A DNA stretch of 53,589 nucleotides from Mesostigma viride (GCA_009746045.1 RPFO01001164.1:2501-56089); one strand, 5' to 3'; counted from the stretch's first letter, positions 1 to 10,861 are shown. Program-made: numbers and translations. Notes: generated by a model not told the origin, from the letters alone.

Positions 1-235
1 CTAGTTCCTAGTTACTGAGTTGCGGGCACCGGCCACGGCCCGAATCGCTATGCACGCCAAAGTTAGTCACACGCGGAGGCCCCACCGACTGGGGGGGGGG
101 GGTGGCCTTCATTACTGTCTGCCACCTATCCTTACGCGTCATCTGCCTCCATATGTAAACGGACGAACCAGCTAGGGGGTTCCCTGGTCATGAGCCCGGC
201 CCGTTGAGGGTACAACACCTGTCCATGCCTAGCCT
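1..235 (-). repeat. LINE family A fragment (3' region)
   Basis: Read on the minus strand this matches the terminal part of the LINE copies at 620-1800 and 43530-43760 (shared blocks around 'CCCGAATCGCTAT' and 'CACACGCGGAG'). It has many indels and no usable ORF. It meets an oppositely oriented copy at about 236, so the junction is a rearrangement or a head-to-head insertion. Confidence 0.6.
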
Positions 236-612
236 GATCAGGTAGACACATCAGATAGACTAGGGGGCACCAAGCCCGCCCAGCCTGGACGTTATGTCCT
301 TACCTGGCGTGCCCCAGGCCACGCGTGGCAGGGCCGCCACCTGTGGACTTTCCGTGATAGACTAGGCATGGACATGTGCTATCCTAGACAAACCGGCTCA
401 CACCCGGGCAGCCTCCTGGCTTGTCTGTAATATGAAGGCAGATGGTACGCGAGGATAGATGGCAAGTAGTGATGAAGGAGACCACCCCCAAGTCTGTGGG
501 CCAGCCGGGGCTCCGCGTGTGACCGCGTCTGGCATTCATAGCGACATGTCCGGGCCGTGGTGCCCACAACCCTGTAACTAGGACCTAGATAGCTTAATTA
601 ATTAATTAATAG
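236..612 (+). repeat. LINE family A fragment with TTAA tail
   Basis: Plus-strand copy of the same family. It covers the tract that in the better copy (688-1596) encodes the end of the reverse transcriptase ORF, then the 3' end, and stops in a (TTAA)n tail at about 594-610. The reading frame is broken. The tail is shared with the minus-strand copy that begins at 611. Confidence 0.65.
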
Positions 613-1800
613 ACACGTGGCTGCGTCACGTGAGCATAAGTCCTCAGTGGGAGGGGAACATGGGATGGAATGGATGGTGTAAGCTATCTAGGTCCTAGTT
701 ACAGGGGTGTGGGCACCGCGGCCCGAATCGCTATTAATGCCATACTTGGTCACACGCGGAGCCCCCACAGGCTTGGGGGTGGTCTCCTTCATCACTACTT
801 GCCATCTACCCTTGCGCACCATCTGCCTCCACATTACAGACAAACCAGGAGGCTGCCCGGGTGTGAGCCCGTCACGTCTAGTGTAGCACATGTCCATGCC
901 GAGTCTATCACGAACAGTCCACGGGTGGCGGCCCTGCCGCGCGCGGCCGGGGGCACGCCAGGTGAGGACATATCGCCCAGGCTGGGCGGGCTTGGTGCCA
1001 GCTAGTCTATCTGATGTATCTACCTGATCTGTGCGGGCCAGGTGCCCGGCAAGCCCTAGGCGCCTGGGCCTAATAATGTGGGAAACATAGGGCAAATCAG
1101 CGTACAAATCCTCATTACTAATGTGCAAACCAAAGGGGATGTTAAGGGCCTTGCGCAGCATCTTGGTGACGGCGCCGTCGAGTCGTTGCTCCAGCTCCTG
1201 CGTCAGTGTCCAGGTCTCGGCGCCGCAGGTCAGGATCGTCAGAATGACGACCTTGAAGAGGTCACGCTTGACGATCCGGGGTAGGGCGGGGTTTCTCCAC
1301 CAGCGGCGGTGGTCATGGAGGTGCGCCCACACCATGCCGATTCGTGTCGTCATGTCGTCCTCGCAGTCGGGAAGCGAACTAGGCCGAGCAGCTTGAAGCG
1401 GCCTGAAGGAGGGTAGTTGACCTCGGCATCGTCTAAGAGGCAGAGTGTGGGTGGGGGCCCTGCCATGCCGAGGGCCAGGGCCTCCGTTTTGGGCCGGGCT
1501 GATTTCTAGACCAACCGCCCAAGCAGTCGAGCGCCAGGCAGTCCAGCCAAAGTTGGGCAGACTCCGGTTTCTCGATGAGCGTGATGTCGTCGGCATAAAT
1601 GAGGTCAGCTAGTTAATTCTGCTTGTCAGTCGGCCCCCGGCTTCTCCAAGCTGGTTCGTGATCGCTAGGCCAGGGGCACGACCTGCAATGCTAGCAAAGC
1701 AAGCACGTGCCTGGCGCATAACATAATCCACTACAATAATAAACAGGTACGGCGACAGGACGCAACCCTGCCAAGACGCCGGTCTGCAGTGGACCTAGAT
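611..1800 (-). pseudogene. LINE family A reverse transcriptase remnant (C-terminal part)
   Basis: An open frame of about 300 codons (1596 down to 688) carries the segment typical of LINE ORF2 downstream of the polymerase: a cysteine/tryptophan motif (CGAETWTLT), an LDGAVTKMLR block, then RRLGLAGHLARTD. Just upstream, at about 1570-1610, a disrupted frame still shows the catalytic box as YADDITLIE followed by PESAQLWLDCLA. The element is 5'-truncated and frame-broken, so inactive. Its 3' end holds the family hairpin (CACGTG at 614-619 pairing with 627-632) next to the TTAA tail. Confidence 0.8.
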
Positions 1801-1888
1801 ACATAGCTTACACCATCCATTCCATCCCATGTTCCCCTCCCACTGAGGACTTATGCTCACGTGTCTTTCAATTAATTAGTTAACTAAT
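1791..1888 (+). repeat. Extremely short LINE family A 3' end
   Basis: About 70 bases are the reverse complement of 620-690 (blocks ACCATCCATTCCATCCCATG and CTGAGGACTTATGCTCACGTG), followed by an AATTAATTAGTTAACTAA tail. The simplest reading is a severely 5'-truncated insertion. Together with the minus copy it makes an inverted repeat around 690-1790. Confidence 0.65.
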
Positions 1889-3042
1889 GGATATCTCACA
1901 CTCGTGGAAACCCCGGAGTCAGCCCAACTCTGGCTAGACAGCTTATCACTGGAAGCGCGGGCGGTGGGGCTTATGATCAGCAAGAAAACGGAGGTCATGG
2001 CCATCGGCTTCCCTGCTGGGATAGCCCCACCCACCCTCCTCTTGCTGGACGGCAGCCCCGTCCCCCCGGCGACTCGCTTCAAGCTCCTTGGCAGCTGGCT
2101 TCCCTCCACGGCCGACGACATCAACACCCGCATTGGCCAGGCCTGGGCGGCCCTCCGCCGCCTCGACAGGTTCTGGACTCACCTGCCGCTACCTGAGTGA
2201 GCGACGCAAGCGCATTCTGTTCAAGGCCCTTGTCCTCAGCATCCTCCTTTATGGCTGCGAGGCGTGGACCCTGGACCATGCAGGCGCTGAGCCAGCAGCT
2301 TGACGGCACCGTCACTCGAATGCTCCGTCATATCCTCAGCGTCCGCTACCAAGAACGCCGCACCCGGGCCGAGCTCTACTGCGAGCTCCCTCTTGTCACC
2401 CATACCATCCGACACCGCCGCCTCCTCGATCTTTGCCGGCCATCTTGCCCGCACAGAGCAGGTGAATACCGATGTGGGCCCTACCGGGGGGCTTAAGACG
2501 GGCCAACCAGGTAGACACCTCCTCCTATGGCAGGGTCCCCTTGTCCCATCGCAACCCACTGGCAAACTTGCGCGCGCCGGGCACCGGCGCGGCGCGACCC
2601 GGACCTATGTGACACAACTGCTTGAAGATGCAGGGCTTCTGGGACTATCCGTACTCCGCGCCCGCATGATTGACAACTTGGAGAAATGGGCTGCCATCTG
2701 CGATAAGCACCAATGCCCGAGGGGTATGCTCCTGTTTTCTCCCCACGGGCCCCGCGGCCCGTTGCTAGCCAGGGTAGAAGTCCGCAAGTGGAGGTTATTG
2801 GTCCTGAGGATAGCCGCTACACTACCGCCTCGTCTGCCATTACAGTAGAGGACAGCTCGGATGAGGATTACATCTGTACATCCCCATCTAGTGCTTAACG
2901 GTTGGGGGATGATGCAGACGATATTTGTTCAAACTTTTGTGTAATTATTTTTCTAATGAGATTAGCATAGTACTCCGTGGCATGCCTTTGCCGGCATGAC
3001 ACGCAAGTACTTATTACTTACTTACTTACTTACTTACTTAAT
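1889..3042 (+). pseudogene. LINE family C reverse transcriptase remnant
   Basis: It starts just after the YADD box (TLVETPESAQLWLDSLSLEARAVG) and continues through KLLGSWLP, a frameshift near 2180, then ILFKALVLSILLYGCEAWTL, MLRHILSVRYQ and FAGHLARTEQV in shifted frames, ending near 2850. The order matches the C-terminal half of LINE ORF2. At least two frameshifts and 5' truncation make it non-functional. The 3' end has a hairpin (2977-3002) and an (ACTT)n tail (3008-3041), unlike the TTAA tails of its neighbours. Confidence 0.8.
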
Positions 3043-3350
3043 GGATATCTCAGCGTACAAATCCTCATTGCTAATGTGCAAACCAAAGGGAACATTAGGC
3101 GCCGTGCGCAGCATCTTGGTGACGGTCCCGTACGTCGAGGTGTTTCTCCAGCTCCCTCGATCAGCGACCATGTCTCGGTGCCGTAGGTCAATCAGTGTAG
3201 ATCGTCAGGATGACGATCTTGAACAAGCTACCCTCGCGCTTGACAAGCCGGGGCAGGGCGGAGTTGCTCCACCAGCGACGGTGATCGTGGAGTTACCCCC
3301 AAGCCATGCCGATCCGGTCATCCGGGTCGTCATGTCATCCTCTCAGTCGG
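3043..3350 (-). repeat. LINE family A internal fragment
   Basis: On the minus strand it repeats 1080-1360: the same codons around ISNEDLYAD and the HDHRRWW region are recognisable, about 80 percent alike by eye, with frameshifts. It lacks the family 3' end, so it is an internal piece or a deletion derivative. The AT-rich, TTAA-like stretch at 3351-3412 separates it from the next copy. Confidence 0.6.
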
Positions 3351-3400
3351 GAATGAATGAATTAATTAATCAAATAATTATATATAATTAATTAATTAAT

Positions 3401-3930
3401 TAACACGTAACAGCGTTGCATGAGCACAAGTCCTCAGTACAGTCGAGTGGGATGGGATGGGATCAGTGGGATGGGATGGATGGAGCTAGCTATCTAAGAC
3501 CTAGTTATACGGGGTGCGTTGCGGGCACCACGGCCCGAATCAATCTGAATGCCATATTCAGTCACACACGGAGCCCCCACTGACTTGGGTGTGGTCTCCT
3601 TCATGACTACCTGCCACCTATCCTTGCATGCGAACCATCGGTTGATTAGCTTTTTAGCACTATACTGTTTGTGTGTCGACGTTGACGCACATCCTCACTG
3701 CGCAGGCACTCCATCTGCCTCCAGATGACAAACATGCCAGGTGGCTGCCCTGGCGTGAGCCCATGGCCATTGCGGCGTGCATGAATAACACATATCCATG
3801 CCTAGCCTTAATTAATTAATTAATAGACACATGACTGCGACATGCCTAGCCTATCCCGGAAAATCCATCACGGGTCCGCAGTCGGGAAGCCAACTGCCAA
3901 GCATGCAGCTTGAGGCGGCCTGAAGCAGCT
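3401..3930 (-). repeat. LINE family A 3'-end fragments, nested
   Basis: The tail (TTAA)n at 3385-3402 is followed by the family A end sequence (ACACGTAACAGCG...AGTCCTCAG), the CCATCCATCCCATCC region and the 'GGGCACCACGGCCCGAAT' block. A second TTAATTAATTAATTAA at 3811-3828 with the ACACATGACTGCG start marks another insertion. A piece at 3890-3930 matches 1370-1420. All are degraded and non-coding. Confidence 0.6.
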
Positions 3931-4200
3931 GGGAAGTTTGCAAGACTTGGGATGTTTTACTGCAATTTCGATATAATACTCTGCATGTGTGATCCGCAAC
4001 GCACTTCCAGGAAGGATTAATTATCACGTGACTGCGCAGTCACGTGGGTGCCAATACAAAGTAAAGGAACCTTCAACCCCTGTACACAAGGAGAATTAAG
4101 GAGGGAGGGCGCCCTAGCTTCTCTCACTGCCACCATGCAGTAGGAGGACAGCTGGCCACAGAGCGCTCTATCCACAGCACGGGGCCTGGGCGCATCCAGG
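3931..4200. other. No gene recognised
   Basis: About 270 bases between LINE pieces. A short CACGTGACTGCGCAGTCACGTG palindromic stretch at about 4025-4046 resembles the family A terminal hairpin. Nothing else could be assigned. Confidence 0.5.
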
Positions 4201-4335
4201 AAGGATAGGATAAATTAACTAATTCATTCGTTAGTTAATGAATTGATTGATTGATTGATTAATTGATTGATTAGTTAAGTGAATTGAACACGTGCTCCCG
4301 TTGGGGAGTCACGGAGCACCAAAGTGCTTACTCAT
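4201..4335 (-). repeat. LINE family B 3' terminus with GATT tail
   Basis: The reverse complement of 4292-4319 is the family B hairpin (GTGCTCC...GGAGCAC, loop containing ACTCCCCAAC), nearly identical to 19385-19412. The tail is a mixed (AATC)n / (TTAA)n run at 4207-4275. Only the terminus is present. Confidence 0.7.
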
Positions 4336-5130
4336 CCCTATTATATGTGTGCACTAGCTCAATGGGAAGGGCAGGCGGACCCCCCTCTTCCCTCATGCCA
4401 GTGGCATGCCACACTGACAGTGCACAATGATCGGACCCGTTGTAACAATCCAGCATCGATCCCCTTTTTTGGATGCAATAAGACCCGTGTGAGCATTACA
4501 TGGCTGTGGGGGTTCCTCTCTCATCGCAAGAGGTTGCACGACCTCCAGCTGGTCCGATGCCGAACGATCCACAACCTGACCCCCGCTCAGCAGCACTGAG
4601 GCCAGCAGCAGCCCGGCCGGACGCGACCGGTGGCTGGAATGCCTCCGCCACAAGCAAAACCCTATGATCGAAGCCCAAGGTCTATGCTGGAGGGGCGGGG
4701 ACTTGATGATCAACAACAAGATGTGGGCGCCCCCCACGGGCTACTAGATTAGCCCTGCAGCTTGTACTGCCTAGCTTGTAGCAATTGTAGCTGAGGCCGG
4801 CCTTGTTGTAGCCACGGTAGCCAAAATGTGATATGATAATGCACAGTAGACGGCCTAACCTTGCTCTACAGTCTGTAGCCACCAGTTGCTCTATTTGCCC
4901 CACCGCCAGCCTTGCATCGCTATGGCCCGCCTTAATTGCATCGCACGTTCGCTCGCGCCACCATGCACAACCCGCTTCAATCCTCGAATATGGAGCTGAA
5001 GGTGAGCAGGACTCCGGGGTGGGGTTGAGCCGCCAGTTGTCCGGTGTCCCGTGCGCATGTGGCCGGAAGGCGGCGCCCACGCAGCTCTATATATAGCTCA
5101 CCTGCCAGGCCCAACTAGGAGGGTATAACT
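4336..5130. other. No gene recognised; possible tRNA-like SINE start
   Basis: About 800 bases without a convincing ORF. At 4352-4363 TAGCTCAATGGG fits an RNA polymerase III A box, and GCATCGATCCC at about 4452-4462 is a poor B box about 100 bases later. This could be a decayed SINE but no second copy is seen in the window. Confidence 0.3.
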
Positions 5131-5935
5131 TTAAGCTAGCTCTTGAGCTCGTCCGCAAGAGTGGTTGCCGTCTCCCCCCTGGCTCCTGGGGGAAACGACA
5201 CAGCACCACTCGGCACTCGCGGCGGGCGCGATCGGTGGCCTCCCGTTCTTCCGCCTGACAAGCGGTGGGCTTCCAGCTCCTAGAGTTTCGTGGCGATGCG
5301 GGGACCGTCCGTGGATGGTCGACTCAGTAGGCGGTCGCTGACCGCAGCAGGTCCGCATAGGCTGGTGAGCGGCGGGAGGTAGCCAGCCGGTCCTGCCGGA
5401 TGATGGGCTGCATGCCAGGGCTGGCGTGATGCCGTAGCCGTGACTCTGCGCTGCGATCTCCGGGGCTGTGTGGCCAGGGCGGGCGGTGATGGCTTCAAGC
5501 TTCTTGCTTATCAGGCCGCACCACTCATGCCTTCCACCGGGTAATTGAGGTGAGAGAGTAGCCGGCAGCATGCGCATCAGAGGCCTGCGCCGCGGTATGC
5601 AGCGCCGTGAGCTGAGGTTGAAGCTTGTGGGCCGGCGACCTTGGTTTCCGCATTGAAGACCTTGGCCTCCACCGCGTTGAGCGCCGTGGTCAGCGATGTC
5701 ATCTTCTCGGCCAGCGGCCAGGTCCGGATCGATCACGTGCTCCTCCAGCACTGCGCGTAGCGCGGACGTCGTTGTTGCTGGGGGGTTTGCTAGCCGGTTG
5801 GGCGCTGCATGCCGGGTTGAGCCGGAGCTTATAGCGGAGAGGGCGCGTTCACGCGTTGAGCTGCAACTGAAGAAGCTGAATATAGAAGCCAGCTGGCGGT
5901 GGGCAATCGCCCCCCTGATGCCAGACCAAGGGCCA
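5131..5935 (-). other. Long open frame of unclear origin joined to a LINE
   Basis: A minus-strand frame stays open from the LINE polymerase remnant (above 5936) to 5131, but the sequence after the KPESAQLWLDCLA block no longer resembles the ORF2 C-terminus seen in the other copies. Fragments in neighbouring frames (for example LTTALNAVEAKVFNAETKV) look coiled-coil-like, as in LINE ORF1 products. I read it as a chimeric junction and not one protein. Confidence 0.35.
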
Positions 5936-7440
5936 TGACCTCCGTTTTGGGGCTGATGTCTAGCTACATAGACCAACAACACAAGGCCACGAGCCTCGAG
6001 CGCCAGGCAGTCCAGCCAAAGTTGGGCAGACTCCGGCTTCTCAATGAGCGTGATATCGTCGGCAAAAATGAGGTCAGCGCGAGTAATCTCGGCTGCTGGT
6101 TGGTCGGCCCCCGTGGCTTCCCCAAGCTCGCTCTTGATCACCAGGCCAGGTGCGCGGCCAGCCAGCAGAGCCGAAAGCGGCCCTGGCGCATCAATAATTA
6201 CACAATCCATATTATTATAGTGCAATACAATAATAATTAGCAGGTGCGGTGACAGGACGCAACCCTGCCAGATGCTGGTCTGCAGTGGACATGGCGGGGG
6301 AATGCCGCGTGTTGCATGAGTGCGCACCAAGCAAGGTGGTCGGCCCCTCATACAGCATGCGGATGACAGTGATCAGGGGAGTGGGGACGCGGCGAGCGCG
6401 AGCAAGGACAGCCCATAGAGCGGCCCAGAGGACAGAATCAAAGGCCTTGATGAAGTCGACGAGATCAGGATGGCGGGAAACTCACCAGGTTGCAGGAGAG
6501 CGATTCCCTCGAAGAGACGGCGCGCGATGAAGATTCATGACCATGACGATGTTGCGCCCTGGACGAGAGCCGGCCCATCTGCTGACTCTCCCCAAGGTGA
6601 CGGACGAGAGTAGAACGAAGGCGCTTGAGGATCATGCGCATTAACAACTTGAGTGCGGCGCTCTGGATCGATGGATATTGCACACTCCGCGGCCGGTAGT
6701 TGGCGGGGTCGTCAGGGGAACCATTGTTTTTGTACAGCATAATAGGCTAGCTGTGCTGCAACTCAGGAAATTATCGGCGGTGCGTCGACAAGCAGGATCC
6801 GGTTGCAGACGTCAAGCAGGTACCCCGTGAGCGCCGTGGGAGCTGGTATGCAGGTCCTACGGCGGCGTAGAAGCGGAGATGCTTGGCGGCGGTGCGCAGC
6901 GCTCGGTCTCGGTGAACGGCGGTATAGCTCGTCGGGGTCGGCCAGCGCCGGTTCCGTCAGGGGCGGGTACGTGTAGTCCTGCTCAGAGGCGGGCGGCCGG
7001 CGTGGGCGGCTCAGGGACGCCTGTTGCAGGCGCCAGGCGGGCGCCGGGCTGCCAGCGGGACAAGCGGCGCAGGCGGCGGGGGGCGCCGAGCAGCCGGGAC
7101 CGGGAGGAATAACACCGGTCCAGCTGCTGCTGCGCTGAGCCGGAGAGCATCCGGGGGGCCGGCTGCGCGCCTCCAGCTGGCCGTTGGGCGTGGCGCAGGC
7201 GTCGATCCAGACGTACTTGCCGTGCTGGTCCTCGAGGTGCGCGAAGTATTCGCGGACGTGGAGGTCCTCCGGACGGCCTGCTCCTTCGTTGCCTGCCGGA
7301 TGCCGGCCGCGAGTGGTACTCCGCCTTCGGAGGCGTGCGTAGCGGGTGGGGTCGCGGCTGTGGCGGAGGGCGTGCCGTGCCTTGATGATGACGGAAAGCC
7401 GGTGCAGGCTCAGTGGTGAAGCGGTCCGGGGTGGACGCCG
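5936..7440 (-). pseudogene. LINE ORF2 remnant, polymerase domain
   Basis: In order on the minus strand and in several frames: a linker region near 7260-7180 (PEDLHVREYFAHLEDQHGKY), YLLDVCNRILLVDAPP near 6800, NYRPRSVQY and SAALKLLMRM near 6700-6630, motif A VDFIKAFDSV near 6450, motif B IWQGCVLSPHL near 6270, and motif C FADDITLIE near 6080. These are the core reverse-transcriptase motifs in the right order. Frameshifts separate them, so the copy is dead. No endonuclease domain could be identified. Confidence 0.78.
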
Positions 7441-7479
7441 GGGGGGCAGCCGAGTCCTCAGAGGGATGGATATGGGATG

Positions 7480-7690
7480 AGGGTGGAAAAGTAAGTAAGT
7501 AAGTTACACGTAGACTGCGTCACGAGAGCAAAGTCCTCAGTGGTACATATGGATACGTGATTAATTAACCAATTTACACGTAACTGCGTCACGTGAGCAT
7601 AAGTCCTCAGGGAAATGAATATGGGATGGGGTGGGATGGATTAATTAATTTAATTTACACGCAACTGCATCACATGAGCATAAGCCCTCA
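7480..7690 (-). repeat. Three stacked LINE family A 3' ends
   Basis: Three consecutive units start at about 7504, 7574 and 7652. Each is an AAGT- or TTAA-type tail followed by ACACG..ACTGC..CACG.GAGCA.AAG.CCTCAG, and the second and third also have ATGAATATGGGATGGGG. Each looks like a 3' end of about 70-80 bases cut off at its 5' side. The hairpin of the middle unit is CACGT 7577-7581 with ACGTG 7591-7595. Confidence 0.65.
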
Positions 7691-8165
7691 GGGATTGATC
7701 AAAATGAATATGGGATGGGGTGGACCCACCCAGACCTGGGCGGACCTGCTTAAGCAACACACCACCTCCACCACCTCAGCCGTTGCAGCACAGCTCCAGC
7801 CGGCAGCAGCAGCTCAACCTCCGCGCGAGGAGGCTGAGCTCGCCAAGCGCAGCCTTAACGTCATACTCAAGAACTTGGACATGGAGGAAGGTGAGAATTC
7901 CGTGAAGCTTGCACATGCGTTTGAGAGCAAAATCCTTGATCGCATGGGCCTAAGTTCTTGGTGAGATTATTAAGCTGACCGCCCACCGCCTTCCCCGCGC
8001 GCGGGGTAAGGCAGGGGCGCCCCCGCTTCTTCTCATCTGTAAGAGCCCAACGGACAAGATTTCGTTTCTCAGACGCCGCAAGCGGCTCGAGAAGACTCCC
8101 TTCACCGTGGACGACGACTTGACCCTGGCGCAGCAACAACGGCGACGGGAGCTATGGCCGACCTA
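7691..8165 (+). pseudogene. ORF1-like protein of an ORF1-only retroelement (5' half, split by the CACTA element)
   Basis: Encodes DLLKQHTTSTTSAVAAQLQ, then EEAELAKRS.NVILKNLDMEEG, LAHAFESKILDRMGL and, after frameshifts, the DDDLTLAQQQRRRELWPTY segment. The best copy is on the minus strand at 44922-44323. The order (coiled coil, nucleic-acid-binding core, a basic tail with the RRRELWP pattern) resembles LINE ORF1 products of the L1 type. The coding sequence is interrupted at 8165 by the transposon and resumes at 18356. Confidence 0.75.
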
Positions 8166-8190
8166 CACTAGGAACTCGGGAATGGTAAAA
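8166..8190 (+). repeat. Left terminal inverted repeat of the CACTA element
   Basis: Begins CACTAGGAACTC and runs into ATGGTAAAA. It pairs with 18329-18353 with one indel and one or two substitutions. Confidence 0.92.
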
Positions 8191-8520
8191 GTGGTAAAAG
8201 TGGTAAAAGTGGGTGGTAAAAAGTGGTAAAAAGTGGTAAAAAGTGGTAAAAAGTGGTAAAAAGTGGTAAAAAGTGGTAAAAAGTGGTAAAAAGTGGTAAA
8301 ACGGTGGGAAAACGCTAGGAGAAAAGCAGGTGGTAAAATCATTTTACCACCTTTTACCACCCCTTTTACCACCAAAGTGGTAAAAAATACCACCAAGTGG
8401 TAAAAGCGAGGGTGGTAAAAACACGCCACAAAGTGGTAAAAGTGAGGGTGGTAAAAAGTGGTAAAAATGAGGGTGGTAAAAAAATACCACAAAGTGGTAA
8501 AAATGACAGTGATAAAAAAG
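8183..8520. repeat. Left subterminal repeat array
   Basis: About 30 copies of a 10-11 base unit GTGGTAAAA(A). The first half is in direct orientation; the second half mixes direct and inverted units (TTTTACCACC), so the stretch can fold back on itself. Such arrays bind the element's own transposase or TNPA-like factor in characterised CACTA elements; that role is inferred here. Confidence 0.9.
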
Positions 8521-9077
8521 GGGAAAATGCAGATTTTGCCAGCATTACAACACAAGCACTGTTAAGAACAGCTTAACAGGCCATCATTCCAAATGGTTTC
8601 TTTATTACAAATAATAATACATCCCATTAACAGTTGTCTCTCTTGATTTACAATGAGGATTTAGCCCCACATTGGGCGTCTCATCGATACGTTTACACCA
8701 TTGTGAAATAACACAGGCCGCATCAAGCCCAGCCAATTAATTTACTTCTTCTTCAGGTGTCATCATGATCAATGATGCTTCTTTGCCTGAACAAAGCCAC
8801 ACAGTTGCCAGCACTCATGCTCTGGAGGCCTGCAGGCACACAGAGCACCACCATTGAAGAGGACACAAGGGCAGCAAGGCAGGGGGGGGGGGGCAGTCAG
8901 GCACGGCAGATAGTTGTTGCCCAGCAAAACATCCTATGCATGGTGAAATGGGTTATGCCTGTGGGTATGATGCATGACCTAGCATGAGAGTGATACATAC
9001 ATGAGTAACAAAAATATACGCACATGGCAACACCACATCACTACATAGCTAAAACGTGCTTCAGAAAAAACATTCCA
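8521..9077. other. CACTA internal DNA, no gene recognised
   Basis: About 550 bases between the subterminal array and the first internal ORF. It has a G(11) run at 8883-8893 and otherwise mixed sequence; no domain is visible on either strand. Confidence 0.5.
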
Positions 9078-9752
9078 CTAAATTACCGGATCAGGAGTCT
9101 GACTCTGGGACTCCTTTGCTTGCCGCTCCAGCTCAACTTTCCGCTGCGCTTTGGCCATCATGGCCTTGAGCGCGGCAAGCTCCAGTTCCGCCTCGGTGAG
9201 ATCTGGCGCGGAGGGAGCATCGGCAGACGCCGTTGCGGCCGGAGAGCTAGAGGCAGGCGGGATCGCTGGCGCGGAGGGAGCACCGGCAGACTCCGTTGCG
9301 GTCGAAGAGCTAGAGGCAGGCGGGATCGCTGGCGCGGAGGGAGCACCGGCAGACGCCATTGCGGGCGAAGGGCTAGAGGCAGGCGGGATCGCTGGCGCGG
9401 AGGGAGCACCGGCAGACGCTGTTGCGGCCGGAGAGCTAGAGGCAGGCGGGATCGCTGGCGCGGAGGGAGCACCAGCAGACACCGTTGCGGTCGAAGAGCT
9501 AGAGGCAGGCGGGATCGCTGGCGCGGAGGGAGCACCGGCAGACGCCTTCTCCTTGGGTGGCGCCCGCGCTCGCTTGGCCGGTACATACTCATCCGACACC
9601 TCCTCCTTCTCCTCTGCTGGCCCCCAACTCTCCTTCAATTTCGCACGTGCGCCTCGAAGGTCGTCGTCAGTGACGTTGCCCAGAAGGACCCACGCATTCT
9701 CGTTGCCCTTGTCACGGAAGCGCGCTATGTCATCCGGGCGCCCACTATGCAC
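9078..9752 (-). CDS. CACTA-internal ORF with alanine/proline/serine repeats
   Basis: The frame is open from about 9815 to the stop at 9078; no ATG start was found, so an upstream exon is likely. The N-terminal part (LCRKCVEDKFLAHVTGLVHS, then PDDIARFRDKGNENAWVLLG) has a CxxC pair. The middle is five copies of a 21-residue unit (SAGAPSAPAIPPASS...), and the C-terminal part is a charged helix (ELELAALKAMMAKAQRKVELE). I do not recognise the family. It may be a last exon of the gene at 11186-12795 or a separate cargo gene. Confidence 0.5.
   Translation of the reverse strand: MHSGRPDDIARFRDKGNENAWVLLGNVTDDDLRGARAKLKESWGPAEEKEEVSDEYVPAKRARAPPKEKASAGAPSAPAIPPASSSSTATVSAGAPSAPAIPPASSSPAATASAGAPSAPAIPPASSPSPAMASAGAPSAPAIPPASSSSTATESAGAPSAPAIPPASSSPAATASADAPSAPDLTEAELELAALKAMMAKAQRKVELERQAKESQSQTPDPVI
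9215..9545. repeat. 63-base coding tandem repeat, about five copies
   Basis: Unit: GAGCTAGAGGCAGGCGGG followed by ATCGCTGGCGCGGAGGGAGC and the variable ACCGGCAGACGCCGTTGCGG region. The unit length keeps the reading frame, and most differences between copies fall in the last third. Confidence 0.85.
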
Positions 9753-9842
9753 AAGACCGGTGACGTGCGCAAGGAATTTGTCTTCTACGCATTTTCGACA
9801 AAGGCTAGTGACCGGGGGGGGACACTAGCACTTGCAGCATAA

Positions 9843-10861
9843 GAGCGGACGAAAGTGTACGTGCACGCGCGCCGGGCCAGGCACAGCTGGGCGCGCAGCA
9901 CTGACTTGAGCGGACGGCAGCACAAGTGTGCAGCGTCGAGAGGATCATACGCGTGTTAGTGGACAGCTGGAGCTGAAGCTGTACTGCTGGACTTCAACAG
10001 CGCCGAGGCTATTGACAGGCCAGGTGTCTTTGTGGTGTAGAATAGCGGGTCAACGTTATGAGGACTGGACAGAAAATGGAAAAGGACAATTTGCGGTGCG
10101 GAGCCAGATCGCTGGAATGAATGCGAAATCGCTGGCAGCCCTAAAAAGGGATTTCTTCTAGAAAGGAACGATTAGACGCAATGTTTGCTGGGCCACTCAC
10201 ACGCAAGGTGTGAGCGTGCAGATTGTCTGAAGGATATTATGCTTCGACCTTGCTGGACGTGACTCAATGTCGGACATTCCCAGGGACAGAAATGCCGGAG
10301 CCTCTAGGAGATGAGATCGGCAACAGGGTAGCAATTTAGATTTGTCGGGATGCCTTCCTGCTTTTGTTGGCATGTGTGGTAGAAAGCCAGGACGGCAACT
10401 GGAATGCGGTTTCTATTCGCATGGTTCAGGCAGCAAGATAGTTTTGGCATTCCTGGCTGGACTGACAAGTGTGGCGTGTGTCATGCGTGTGGCATGACGA
10501 ATGGTTTGGTTCATAGTCGAAGAGGACTCTCACGCAGCGTGTAGTCTCTTCGAGTCTCTCGTTAGTGGCCTTCGTGTTTCTCCCTTTCCTTGGGAGCAAG
10601 GCCGGTAGCATGTCATGGAGCGCTGCCTAACTGCGGGCTCGTGAGCATGGAGTGCATCGATATTGAGACTATCAACGTGTTGTAATTGTATAAACTTTCT
10701 CAATAAACTCCGCATGTGCGGCTTCATCATCAGACTGTGCAAAGTATGTGTTTTGAAAGCATTATTCTATAGCAGGGGAGGCAATAAGGTGGTTATCAGG
10801 CACGAGGGACAGTTCCTTGTCCTCGGCTGAGAGCCCTCCTTTCTTTACTCGAAGAGACTAG
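9843..10861. other. CACTA internal DNA, no gene recognised
   Basis: About one kilobase of mixed sequence with only short ORFs. A pyrimidine-rich stretch ending in CTAG at 10858-10861 could be the acceptor of the PHD exon that follows. Confidence 0.45.

Noticed and set aside
670-1005. Protein-coding ORF on the plus strand, also similar at 43393-43839
   Set aside because: It is the reverse strand of the LINE ORF2 end; similarity arises because both are copies of the same repeat.
620-1865. A small DNA transposon with about 65-base inverted ends
   Set aside because: The inverted ends are the LINE family A 3' terminus in two orientations, each with its own TTAA-type tail.
9151-9828. Plus-strand alanine/glycine-rich ORF of 225 codons
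   Set aside because: It is antisense to the minus-strand ORF over the 63-base repeat and ends in random sequence; the minus frame has a better-balanced non-repeat part.
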